Of a stretch of DNA of 8,612 bases, positions 1 through 5,415 are shown one piece after another. How positions within the stretch are numbered: position 1 is the stretch's first letter; every line of letters starts with the position of its first letter. Position numbers and translations under genes: made by a program. Origin of the DNA: Deltaproteobacteria bacterium. GTDB taxonomy: Bacteria; Myxococcota_A; UBA9160; SZUA-336. The notes below the pieces were generated by a model. It did not search any database. It was not told the origin of the DNA and saw only the letters and a program-made list of their open reading frames with translations. The stretch spans positions 1-8,612 of the forward strand of contig DAOUZG010000063.1 in assembly GCA_030665705.1 (NCBI GenBank), given 5' to 3'.

Positions 1-437
1 AGCGGCAGATCGTTGATCAGCGCGTGGCGGATGATCCCATCCTTGTCGATCAGGAACAGGCCGCGCAGGGCTACCGAGTCGTTGAGGAGTACGCCGTACG
101 AACGGGCGATCTCCTTGGTGAGGTCGGCCACGAGGGGGTACTGCACGTTACCGATGCCGCCCTTCTCGCGCGGCGTATTCTTCCAGGCGAGGTGTGTGAA
201 GTGGGAGTCCACGGAGACGCCGATGACTTCGCAGTCGCGTTTCTTGAACTCCTCGAGCCGGTGATCAAAGGCGAGGATCTCCGACGGACAGACAAAGGTG
301 AAGTCGAGCGGGTAGAAGAAGAGCACGACGTAGCGCCCGCGGTACTTCTGGAGTGAGAAACCCTCGTCGATCGCGTTATCCGGCAGGATTGCCGTTGCCG
401 AAAAAACCGGAGCCTCCTTCTGCACCAGCACGCTCAT
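1..437 (-). CDS. 2-Cys peroxiredoxin (AhpC/TSA family), C-terminus outside window
   Basis: Thiol peroxidase that reduces H2O2 and organic hydroperoxides in the cytosol, drawing electrons from thioredoxin. The first 145 codons are present. Visible motifs are [12 protein letters not shown] with peroxidatic Cys50 and the conserved Pro43 and Thr47 beside it, the GGIG segment at residues 93-96 typical of classical 2-Cys peroxiredoxins, the conserved active-site arginine of the family at about Arg125 ([10 protein letters not shown]), and DKDGIIRH at 131-138. The resolving Cys, normally near residue 165-170, would lie off the left edge and cannot be checked. The ATG at 437 overlaps the thioredoxin stop as ATGA, so translation is probably coupled; a weak AGAAGGG lies upstream inside the thioredoxin gene. 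The thioredoxin gene just upstream is the natural reductant. Family assignment is secure; the exact subclass (AhpC or Prx1-like) is not. Confidence 0.95.
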   Translation of the reverse strand, partial: MSVLVQKEAPVFSATAILPDNAIDEGFSLQKYRGRYVVLFFYPLDFTFVCPSEILAFDHRLEEFKKRDCEVIGVSVDSHFTHLAWKNTPREKGGIGNVQYPLVADLTKEIARSYGVLLNDSVALRGLFLIDKDGIIRHALINDLP

Positions 438-817
438 AGCTCAGCGCCCTTCTTCTCCTCGGTCTTCGCCATCTCCTCGCGCACCTCGTCCATGTCGAGC
501 TCCTTCACCTTGCCGATCAGATCCTCGAGCACGTCCTCCGGAAGCATGCCCGGCTGTGACGCGATCATGATCCGATCTCGAATCACCACGAGGGTGGGGA
601 TCGACTCCACGTCAAAGGCCTGCGCGAGCTCCTTGTGCTCCTCCGTGTTGACCCGGCAAAAGGCGAGCTCCGGGTGCCGATCCGATGCCTTCTCCAGGAT
701 CGGGAGGAATCCCTTGCACGGCGCGCACCAGGGAGCCCAGAAGTCGATCACCACGGTCTCGTGATGATCGACAACGGGACCCAGGCTTTCCTCGTCGGTC
801 AGGGTGAGGATGGCCAT
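434..817 (-). CDS. Thioredoxin
   Basis: Cytosolic dithiol-disulfide oxidoreductase of 127 residues. The thioredoxin fold shows [14 protein letters not shown] at residues 22-35 with the redox pair Cys31 and Cys34 (WCAPC, not the commoner WCGPC) and the cis-proline loop SIPTL with Pro74. A further Cys54 lies in the central strand. The last 25 or so residues form a charged Lys/Glu extension beyond the usual 105-110-residue thioredoxin. The frame stays open upstream to 1060, but residues before Met817 do not resemble thioredoxin and overlap the preceding gene, so Met817 is the sensible start. No good Shine-Dalgarno precedes it. The gene lies 61 nt after the 64-residue protein and overlaps the peroxiredoxin start by ATGA, which makes it the likely electron donor to that enzyme. 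Confidence 0.95.
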   Translation of the reverse strand: MAILTLTDEESLGPVVDHHETVVIDFWAPWCAPCKGFLPILEKASDRHPELAFCRVNTEEHKELAQAFDVESIPTLVVIRDRIMIASQPGMLPEDVLEDLIGKVKELDMDEVREEMAKTEEKKGAEL

Positions 818-878
818 GTCGACGGGGAGAGGGCCCGCGCGGGCCGGGCTCTTTCGTAAAGTTCGCGAATCTCGGACT

Positions 879-1073
879 CTATCCGCCCTCGGACATCTGG
901 GTCTCGCTGTAAGGCGTGCACCCTTCCTTTCGGAAGTCGCTGCTCTCAGGATCGACGTTGGAGTCGCAAAGCCAGTACTCACCATCCTTGTCGACGTAGA
1001 CCCTGATCGGCCGGATTCCGGGCTTGAGGATGCCCTGACCGACGTGAATCTTCTTTCCATGCTGCTCTGCCAA
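879..1073 (-). CDS. Conserved-looking small protein with two cysteines, unknown function
   Basis: A 64-residue protein I do not recognise. I place the start at TTG 1073 because AAGGAG lies 7 nt upstream (1081-1086); the alternative ATG at 1112 has no ribosome binding site. The protein begins MAEQHGKKIHVGQG, has a basic, Gly/Pro-rich first third, then IRVYVDKDGEYWLCDSNVD and an end rich in acidic and polar residues. Cys36 and Cys52 are the only cysteines and are far enough apart to form a disulfide or to be a redox target. There is no signal peptide and no membrane segment. It is the first gene of the thioredoxin-peroxiredoxin unit, 61 nt ahead of the thioredoxin, so a role in thiol redox or peroxide response is plausible but only inferred from position. 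Confidence 0.75.
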   Translation of the reverse strand: MAEQHGKKIHVGQGILKPGIRPIRVYVDKDGEYWLCDSNVDPESSDFRKEGCTPYSETQMSEGG

Positions 1074-1080
1074 GATGATT

Positions 1081-1086
1081 CTCCTT
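1081..1086 (-). promoter_or_regulatory. Shine-Dalgarno that decides the TTG start
   Basis: On the minus strand AAGAAGGAG ends 7 nt before TTG at 1073. Nothing similar precedes the in-frame ATG at 1112, so this site supports the shorter 64-residue product. Confidence 0.7.
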
Positions 1087-1119
1087 CTTTGGACGAATCT
1101 CTCCCAATCCATGGGTTGG

Positions 1120-1165
1120 AAAAAACCCGTCGCTAGCGAGGCCTCCCGAAGGCCTTTCGGAGGCC
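1120..1165 (-). promoter_or_regulatory. Leader hairpin followed by T6: candidate attenuator or terminator
   Basis: On the minus strand positions 1165-1140 form a stem of 10 base pairs (GGCCTCCGAA with TTCGGGAGGCC, one bulged G) closing a 5-nt AGGCC loop. It is followed by the palindrome TCGCTAGCGA, CGGG and then six T at 1125-1120. It lies in the predicted leader of the redox operon, between its candidate promoter and the TTG start. The 14-nt gap between stem and T-run is longer than in a canonical intrinsic terminator. It may therefore be an attenuator, a leader structure, or a weak terminator for transcription coming from the DUF3237 gene. Confidence 0.5.
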
Positions 1166-1213
1166 GTCGAGATCCCTCGTGGTTCCTGCGACCCTTTTTG
1201 TTCCCGCACTGAG

Positions 1214-1242
1214 ATGCTGCCGGTGGGCCTATCCCGTGTCAA
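1214..1242 (-). promoter_or_regulatory. Candidate sigma-70 promoter of the redox operon
   Basis: On the minus strand a perfect -35 TTGACA (1242-1237) is followed by a 17-bp spacer and CAGCAT (1219-1214), a 3-of-6 match to the -10. Transcription would start near 1207 and leave a leader of about 134 nt before TTG 1073. The -35 is strong and the spacing ideal; the -10 is poor, so an activator may be needed. Confidence 0.5.
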
Positions 1243-1284
1243 CCCACGCCCCGTGGCTCGGCCTGGCGACGGGAGTGGGTTTTT
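1241..1284 (+). terminator. Intrinsic-type terminator reading on the plus strand
   Basis: Plus-strand AACCCAC (1241-1247) pairs with GTGGGTT (1275-1281), and CCCGT (1250-1254) pairs with ACGGG (1269-1273), separated by a small internal loop and closing a 14-nt loop. The stem runs straight into five T (1280-1284). The T-run sits on the plus strand, yet no plus-strand gene ends here. On the minus strand the hairpin lies 10 nt after the DUF3237 stop but lacks a T-run, so it could still act as a weak terminator or 3' end stabiliser for that transcript. Confidence 0.5.
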
Positions 1285-1294
1285 GAGATGGGTT

Positions 1295-1750
1295 CTAGCC
1301 CTGAAGCGGAGTGTAGACGCGGTAGACGACGCGGCTCGGTCCGACCTTACCCTCGGCAATGGCGACAATGCGGTTCATCCAGCTGTAACGCTCGTCGCCC
1401 GTCTCGTAACGGGGCTGGGTGTAGAAGTAGCAGTCGCCGAACTCCGCCTCTCGCTCGCCGTTTATGGCTGCAACGACCACGTCGTTCATCTCGAGGATGC
1501 CGGGGTACTGCGTGTAGATCAGCGCTCCGTCGTGGGTCTCGAGCGTCGCGCGCACGTCCAGCCGGCCGATCCCGTCGTCCCCGATCAGGATCCAGTCCGC
1601 GCCGCTCGGCAGGACCTTTCCACGGAGGCGCGGTCCCTCAAAGCTCCCCCCCGTCACGTCGAAGATCTGACGTGTGCCGAAGGGGCCGCGGCCAACGGCC
1701 TGGGGCGGACGAAGCTCCGCCTCCACAGACATCAGAAAGTCGAGCTTCAT
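1295..1750 (-). CDS. DUF3237 (UPF0311) family protein
   Basis: A 151-residue soluble protein matching the size and motifs of DUF3237. Recognisable are GPRLRGKVLPSGADW at residues 39-53, the following DDGIGRLDVRATLET, and IYTQYPGI at about 78-85. The family forms a compact beta-barrel and has no established biochemical role; members often lie beside catabolic enzymes and SnoaL-like proteins. There is no signal peptide. The start ATG 1750 has AGAGGAGA about 8 nt upstream. It follows the SnoaL-like gene by 65 nt on the same strand and is probably cotranscribed with it. The frame is open far upstream on this strand, but that extension runs through other genes and is not protein-like. Confidence 0.88.
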   Translation of the reverse strand: MKLDFLMSVEAELRPPQAVGRGPFGTRQIFDVTGGSFEGPRLRGKVLPSGADWILIGDDGIGRLDVRATLETHDGALIYTQYPGILEMNDVVVAAINGEREAEFGDCYFYTQPRYETGDERYSWMNRIVAIAEGKVGPSRVVYRVYTPLQG

Positions 1751-1815
1751 CGTGGTGTCTCCTCTATCCGGAGCCGGGCCGGAAGCGTGAATCGGTGGGC
1801 TGGCCCGGGGCCGCG

Positions 1816-2472
1816 TTACAGGTCGAGCGGATCGGGCGGTGGGAACTCGGGCTCCGGAGGTTGTTCGGGCTCGTCGGGCTCCTCGGGTGCGGTGGGGGGC
1901 GGCGGCTCCTCGGCCGGGGGCGCGATCTGCGCCCGGTCGTAGTAGTACCGCTCGTTGACGATCTTGCCACCCTTCACCTCGTGAATGGCGACTTCCTCGA
2001 GGCGGACGGTCGGGCCGCCCCGCAGCTTCACGTTGGCCTCCCACTCGATCCCGATCGTGTTCCCCTTGATGAAGACGTTGCGGGCGCGCCAGGTCGTCCC
2101 TTCCTGCATCTGCCCCCACATCTCCATCTTCTGCTGGAGTGCCTCGTGACCGACGAGCGCCGGTGCGCCCGGCTCCGTCGAGCTGCAATCCTCGGCGTAG
2201 AGCTCCGCGAGGCTGAACTTCGAAGGATCGACCGTGGCCCGAACGATCCGTCGTGCAACCGCGTCGACCGTGGAGGTCTTCTTTGCGGGCTTGGTCGCGC
2301 CACGCTTCGCAGCGCGCGCGGCGGCTCCTTTCTTCGGTGCTGACTTCGCCCGGGCGGGCGCCTTCGCCTTGGCTCTTGCCGGCCCGGACTTCTTGAGCGC
2401 GGATTTCTTGATCGCGGCCTTCTTGACCGCGGCCTTCTTCCGCGTTGCGGCGGCCTTCCGTTTTGCTGGCAT
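1816..2472 (-). CDS. SnoaL-like/NTF2-fold protein with histone-H1-like N-tail and Pro/Glu C-tail
   Basis: A 218-residue protein in three parts. Residues 1-68 are almost entirely Lys, Arg, Ala, Pro and Ser, with a pentapeptide repeat KKAAV-KKAAI-KKSAL-KKS at 12-29, like histone H1/Hc1 or AlgP tails. Residues 69-184 look like a SnoaL-like domain: LAELYAEDCSS, GHEALQQKMEMW, a strand GNTIGIEWEANV, and EEVAIHEVKGGKIVNERYYYD at about 159-179. Residues 185-218 are Pro and acidic residues. ATG 2472 has GGGAGGGG about 6 nt upstream and TATGAT further up. The SnoaL-like domain is small-molecule binding or catalytic in known relatives; the tails suggest DNA or polyanion binding and charge-driven self-association, which is inference. 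It is first in a unit with DUF3237. The frame continues to 3009 but without protein character beyond 2472. Confidence 0.85.
   Translation of the reverse strand: MPAKRKAAATRKKAAVKKAAIKKSALKKSGPARAKAKAPARAKSAPKKGAAARAAKRGATKPAKKTSTVDAVARRIVRATVDPSKFSLAELYAEDCSSTEPGAPALVGHEALQQKMEMWGQMQEGTTWRARNVFIKGNTIGIEWEANVKLRGGPTVRLEEVAIHEVKGGKIVNERYYYDRAQIAPPAEEPPPPTAPEEPDEPEQPPEPEFPPPDPLDL
2387..2440 (-). repeat. 15-bp tandem repeat coding a KKxAx pentapeptide
   Basis: About 3.5 units of 15 bp (plus-strand GACTTCTTGAGCGCG, GATTTCTTGATCGCG, GCCTTCTTGACCGCG, then a degraded copy). They are in frame with the Lys/Ala tail of the SnoaL-like protein and encode KKAAV, KKAAI and KKSAL. A repeat of this kind can change length by slippage or recombination without breaking the frame. 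Confidence 0.75.
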
Positions 2473-2500
2473 GCACACCCCTCCCTGCCTGGTGGACCGA

Positions 2501-2509
2501 ATCATACCA
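2501..2509 (-). promoter_or_regulatory. Extended -10 promoter of the SnoaL-DUF3237 unit
   Basis: On the minus strand TGG precedes TATGAT (5 of 6 to TATAAT), an extended -10 element. No good -35 is seen 16-18 bp upstream, as is common for extended -10 promoters. The predicted start is near 2494, giving a leader of about 22 nt that contains the GGGAGGGG ribosome binding site. Confidence 0.55.
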
Positions 2510-2533
2510 GCCGCGTCTGCTGGATCGCTCGTG

Positions 2534-2539
2534 TAGGAT
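2534..2539 (+). promoter_or_regulatory. Possible -10 for a leaderless phosphatase mRNA
   Basis: TAGGAT (4 of 6 to TATAAT) ends 6 nt before the ATG at 2546, so a transcript could start on the A of the start codon. No -35 is recognisable. The case rests mainly on the absence of a Shine-Dalgarno sequence before this gene. Confidence 0.25.
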
Positions 2540-2545
2540 CCCGGC

Positions 2546-3988
2546 ATGCAGACACGGTGGGTCCCAGGGCGGGCGGGTCTCCTTCTCCTCATGCTCCTTC
2601 CGCTTCTCGGGGCGGACCGCTCGGGCCCCGCGCGAAACGCGATCCTCTTCGTCGGGGACGGCATGGGGGTGGCGGTTGTCACGGCCGCCCGCATCCACGC
2701 CCACGGCCCCGCGGGGAGGCTCGCGATGGAGCTTCCCCACGTGGCGCTCGTGCGGACCTTCAGCCGGGATCGCATGGTGCCCGATAGCGCCTCCACGGCG
2801 ACGGCGATGCTCACGGGGCAAAAGGTCCACTCGGGAACGCTCGGGATGAGCCCGGAGACGCGGCGCTCCTGCTCGGTGGAGAAGCGACCGGACGGTTCCC
2901 CGAACCCCCACCACCCGTGCAGCGACGGGGCCGAGCCGATCCCCTCCCTTGCAGAGATGGCCCGTTCGGCCGGGATGGCCGTCGGTGTGGTCTCGACGAC
3001 CCGCATCACGCACGCGACTCCGGCGGCACTCTACGCCCACTCCGATGACCGGGACCGGGAGGAGGAAATTGCAGCTCAGCTTGTCGAGCGGTCGGACCTC
3101 TCCTTCGTGGTGGGAGGGGGGAGACGTTTCTTCCTGCCCCGGTTTCCGGGTCGCAACGGCGGGTTCACCGGGAGCCGCTCGGACGGACGAAACCTTCTCC
3201 TCGAGCTCGAAGAGCGCGGCTACACGGTGGCAACTGAGGGCGACTCCCTTCAGCGAGCCGTGGAGGAGGGAGCGCCCCGCGTCGTGGGACTCCTTGCCGA
3301 CGACCACCTGCCCTTCGAGCTCGAACGACGCCAGGCCGGCGAAAAGGCCCTGCCCAGCCTGGCAGAGCTCACCGAGCTCGCGATCCGGCACCTGAAGCGT
3401 GATCCGGGTGGGGGTGGGTATCTGCTTCTCGTGGAAGGGGGGCGGATTGACCACGCCCTGCACAGCAACGCGGCGCGCGTCGGCCTCGAAGAGACGCTTG
3501 CGCTCGATGCCGCGGTCGACCGTGCGAGGAAGCTCGTCTCGGAGAAGGACACCCTCCTCCTCGTGACGGCGGACCACGGCCAGCCGATCGTGATCGCGGG
3601 CTACGCGCTCGTGGAGGATCCGATCCTCGGGCTCGCCCGACGTGTCGAAGGGGTCGAGCGCGTGGATGAGGACGGGGACGGGAAGCCGGACTGGGCTCAG
3701 GGGCTCGACGGGAAGGGGATGACGGTTCTTCAGTTCGGCAACGGCCCGGGCTATGGGGATGCGGCCGCAGCCCAACCCTGGAAGGCCGAGCGCGAAGATC
3801 CGATCGAGCTGGGCGATGGGGTTCTCGACCCCCGGTACCGTCAGGAGTCCGCGATCCCGCTTCGTTACACGACGCACGAGGGGACCGACGTCTTCGCCGC
3901 GGCGACGGGTCCGGGATCGGAGGCGGTGCAGGGGTTCCTGGACAACACGGAGCTCTTCGGAATCCTCCGCCGCGCCCTCGGTCTTTAG
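2546..3988 (+). CDS. phoA: Alkaline phosphatase, PhoA family, exported
   Basis: A 480-residue phosphomonoesterase acting outside the cytoplasm to free inorganic phosphate. Residues 1-23 form a signal peptide (RWVPGR, then a Leu-rich core to LLGA). Active-site elements are in order: FVGDGMG with metal ligand Asp38; PDSASTATAM with nucleophile Ser81; THATPAA with His156 and Thr158; VEGGRIDHALH with Glu297, Asp302 and His306; TADHG with Asp343 and His344; and HEGTDV with His444. All three metal sites look complete. His156 and His303 stand where E. coli PhoA has Asp153 and Lys328, as in animal-type enzymes. A DxDxDG stretch lies at 374-382. An in-frame TAG at 2534 makes ATG 2546 the first possible start, and no ribosome binding site precedes it. 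The gene is divergent from the SnoaL-like gene and convergent with the dehydrogenase, so it is probably monocistronic. No Pho box is obvious upstream. Confidence 0.96.
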   Translation: MQTRWVPGRAGLLLLMLLPLLGADRSGPARNAILFVGDGMGVAVVTAARIHAHGPAGRLAMELPHVALVRTFSRDRMVPDSASTATAMLTGQKVHSGTLGMSPETRRSCSVEKRPDGSPNPHHPCSDGAEPIPSLAEMARSAGMAVGVVSTTRITHATPAALYAHSDDRDREEEIAAQLVERSDLSFVVGGGRRFFLPRFPGRNGGFTGSRSDGRNLLLELEERGYTVATEGDSLQRAVEEGAPRVVGLLADDHLPFELERRQAGEKALPSLAELTELAIRHLKRDPGGGGYLLLVEGGRIDHALHSNAARVGLEETLALDAAVDRARKLVSEKDTLLLVTADHGQPIVIAGYALVEDPILGLARRVEGVERVDEDGDGKPDWAQGLDGKGMTVLQFGNGPGYGDAAAAQPWKAEREDPIELGDGVLDPRYRQESAIPLRYTTHEGTDVFAAATGPGSEAVQGFLDNTELFGILRRALGL

Positions 3989-3994
3989 CGGGAG

Positions 3995-5245
3995 CTAGGG
4001 GAGCTCGTCGAGGGCGAGCGTGCGCCCCTCCTTGCGGGCCTGCTCTGCGGCGAACCCGAGTCGATGACTTTCGAGGGCGGCCTGACCGGAGGCGAGCACC
4101 TCGCCCACCGCCTCGCGGGAGGCAACGTCGGTGAAGTGATCGAGGAGGCCGAAGTCGCCTCCGCCGTGTCCGATGACCGAGGCAAAGGTCTGGATCCGCT
4201 CCGGCTCGAGCTGTCCGTAGCGCAGGATCTCGATCTGGCCCTGTTCAAACACACCCCGGAGCTCCGCACGCGTACCCTGGATCCGGATGGTTCGCTCGGG
4301 ACGGGAGGAGAAGCCGTCGACGAGGAACGTCCCTACGAGACCCCCCTCGAACTCGACGGTGGCGCTGTGGCGGTCCACCACGTCGTTGCCCGAGCGGTAG
4401 ACGCAGGCCCCGTACGGTCCCTCCTCGAGCGCCTGGAGGCGTGCCTCGGCCGTCGGGATCGGCGAGACGTCGGTCCACGGCCAGATCGCAATGTCCTTTC
4501 CGTAGAACCGCGGCGCAGAGTGGGGGCAGGTCGGCTCTGCGGGACACCCTTGGGTGCAGCGCTGCGTCGCCCCGGGCGGCCCACCCTCGGGCCGGTAGTG
4601 AACGAGCTCCCCGATGGAGGCGACACGAAGGGGTTTTTGCCCCACGAACCAGCACATGAGGTCGAGGTCGTGACAGCACTTGGCCAGGATCATCGGGGCC
4701 GCGGTCCGGGTCGTCTTCCACCTGCCACGCACGAACGAGTGGGTGAAGTGCCAGTGCGCGACGTGCTCGGCCATGCTGATCGTCTGGATCTCGCCGAGCT
4801 GTTTCTCCTCGGCGGCGATCCGGTGGATCGTCGAGTAGAACTCGGTGTAGCGCAGAACGTGGCCGACCTGGAGGATCTGCTTCTGGGTCTCCGCCGTCTC
4901 GACGATCTCGACGCACTCCTCGAGTCGGAGCGCCATGGGCTTCTCCAGCAGGCAGTGGTAGCCGGTCCGGAGCGCCGCCACAGCCGGCTCGAAGTGCAGA
5001 TCGTCCCCCGTGGCGATGATGGCTGCCCCCGCCCGACGCGGTCCGGCGAGAACCCCCTTCCAGTCGTCAAAGGTCTGGTCGAGCCCGAGTCCGTGCTCGC
5101 GCGCAAAGACCTCTCGGCGCTCGGGGTGCGGCTCGGCCACGCCCACGATCCGCATCCGGTCCGGCCTCTCGAGTGCGTACTGGCCGAAGACGTCGCGTCC
5201 GCGCGAGCCCGCGCCCACCAGTATGACCTCGAGCGGAAGTGCCAC
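3995..5245 (-). CDS. Gfo/Idh/MocA family oxidoreductase with Cys-rich insert
   Basis: NAD(P)-dependent dehydrogenase of 416 residues, substrate probably a sugar, inositol or related polyol. The N-terminal Rossmann domain has VILVGAGSRG with Gly11, Gly13 and Gly16, an acidic residue at the second strand (GVAEPH, Glu38), IIATGDDLHFEPA, and LLEKPMA with Lys102. The C-terminal half has CCHDLDLMCWF with His192, Asp193 and Asp195, the expected catalytic region. An insert at 230-242 (CTQGCPAEPTCPH) carries Cys230, Cys234, Cys240 and His242, followed by SAPRFY; related inserts occur in part of this family. I choose GTG 5245 because GGAGGAGG ends 5 nt before it; the ATG at 5260 would put that site inside the gene. 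It ends 6 nt from the phosphatase stop, tail to tail. There is no signal peptide. Confidence 0.92.
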   Translation of the reverse strand: MALPLEVILVGAGSRGRDVFGQYALERPDRMRIVGVAEPHPERREVFAREHGLGLDQTFDDWKGVLAGPRRAGAAIIATGDDLHFEPAVAALRTGYHCLLEKPMALRLEECVEIVETAETQKQILQVGHVLRYTEFYSTIHRIAAEEKQLGEIQTISMAEHVAHWHFTHSFVRGRWKTTRTAAPMILAKCCHDLDLMCWFVGQKPLRVASIGELVHYRPEGGPPGATQRCTQGCPAEPTCPHSAPRFYGKDIAIWPWTDVSPIPTAEARLQALEEGPYGACVYRSGNDVVDRHSATVEFEGGLVGTFLVDGFSSRPERTIRIQGTRAELRGVFEQGQIEILRYGQLEPERIQTFASVIGHGGGDFGLLDHFTDVASREAVGEVLASGQAALESHRLGFAAEQARKEGRTLALDELP

Positions 5246-5250
5246 GTGTC

Positions 5251-5258
5251 CCTCCTCC
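5251..5258 (-). promoter_or_regulatory. Shine-Dalgarno that decides the GTG start
   Basis: GGAGGAGG on the minus strand, 5 nt before GTG 5245. The in-frame ATG at 5260 is immediately followed by these bases, so it is unlikely to be the true start. Confidence 0.75.
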
Positions 5259-5262
5259 ATTC

Positions 5263-5295
5263 CCGTCGCGCCGGCGACGGCCCGGGCGGATCTTA
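5263..5295 (-). promoter_or_regulatory. Weak promoter and GC-rich leader hairpin of the dehydrogenase
   Basis: On the minus strand TAAGAT (5295-5290, 4 of 6 to the -10) would start transcription near 5283. Just inside that transcript, positions 5280-5263 form a 7-bp stem (CCGTCGC with GCGACGG) with a 4-nt loop, 4 nt before the Shine-Dalgarno region begins to be exposed. No clear -35 is visible. Confidence 0.3.
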
Positions 5296-5363
5296 GCCCG
5301 TTATCGCGCGCCGGTGTCGGATGTGCGCCGGTTCGAGCGGAGGTCGAAGCCCGGGCCGCCAGG

Positions 5364-5394
5364 TTCCCCGGGGAATCTCGGTTGCGGGTAGAAT
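5364..5394 (+). promoter_or_regulatory. Promoter with -35-region palindrome for the three-gene cassette
   Basis: TAGAAT at 5389-5394 (5 of 6 to TATAAT) predicts a start near 5401, 15 nt before ATG 5416. Instead of a -35 hexamer the region holds a perfect 12-bp palindrome, TTCCCCGGGGAA (5364-5375), placed about -37 to -26. This is a plausible operator for a dimeric regulator that occludes or replaces -35 recognition. Confidence 0.45.
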
Positions 5395-5397
5395 CGC

Positions 5398-5411
5398 GGG
5401 CCGGGAGGCCC
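5398..5411 (+). promoter_or_regulatory. Shine-Dalgarno of the cassette inside a small hairpin
   Basis: GGGAGG (5403-5408) lies 7 nt before ATG 5416. It sits within GGGCC-GGGA-GGCCC, a 5-bp stem with a 4-nt loop, so part of the ribosome binding site could be paired. Confidence 0.4.
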
Positions 5412-5415
5412 AGGC

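Noticed and set aside
818..1060. Upstream extension of the thioredoxin frame
   Set aside because: It overlaps the 64-residue gene in another frame and shows no thioredoxin-like or other domain character.
2473..3009. Upstream extension of the SnoaL-like frame
   Set aside because: It runs antisense to the signal peptide and active site of the phosphatase. ATG 2472 has a good ribosome binding site and an extended -10 promoter.
1295..3877. Open frame of 860 codons on the minus strand across the DUF3237, SnoaL and phosphatase genes
   Set aside because: Only its last 151 codons (DUF3237) resemble a protein. The rest is antisense or out of frame to well-supported genes and is rich in Arg, Gly and Pro, as expected of shadow frames in high-GC DNA.
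3992..4006. GAGCT-loop-AGCTC hairpin between the convergent phosphatase and dehydrogenase genes
   Set aside because: The stem is only 5 bp, overlaps the end of the dehydrogenase gene and has no T-run on either strand, so a terminator call is not supported.
5246..5260. ATG at 5260 as start of the Gfo/Idh/MocA gene
   Set aside because: It would place the GGAGGAGG ribosome binding site within codons 2-4, whereas GTG 5245 has that site at ideal spacing.
4064..5296. 410-codon plus-strand frame opposite the Gfo/Idh/MocA gene
   Set aside because: The opposite strand encodes a protein with an intact Rossmann fold and catalytic motifs. This frame has shadow composition and no recognisable motif.
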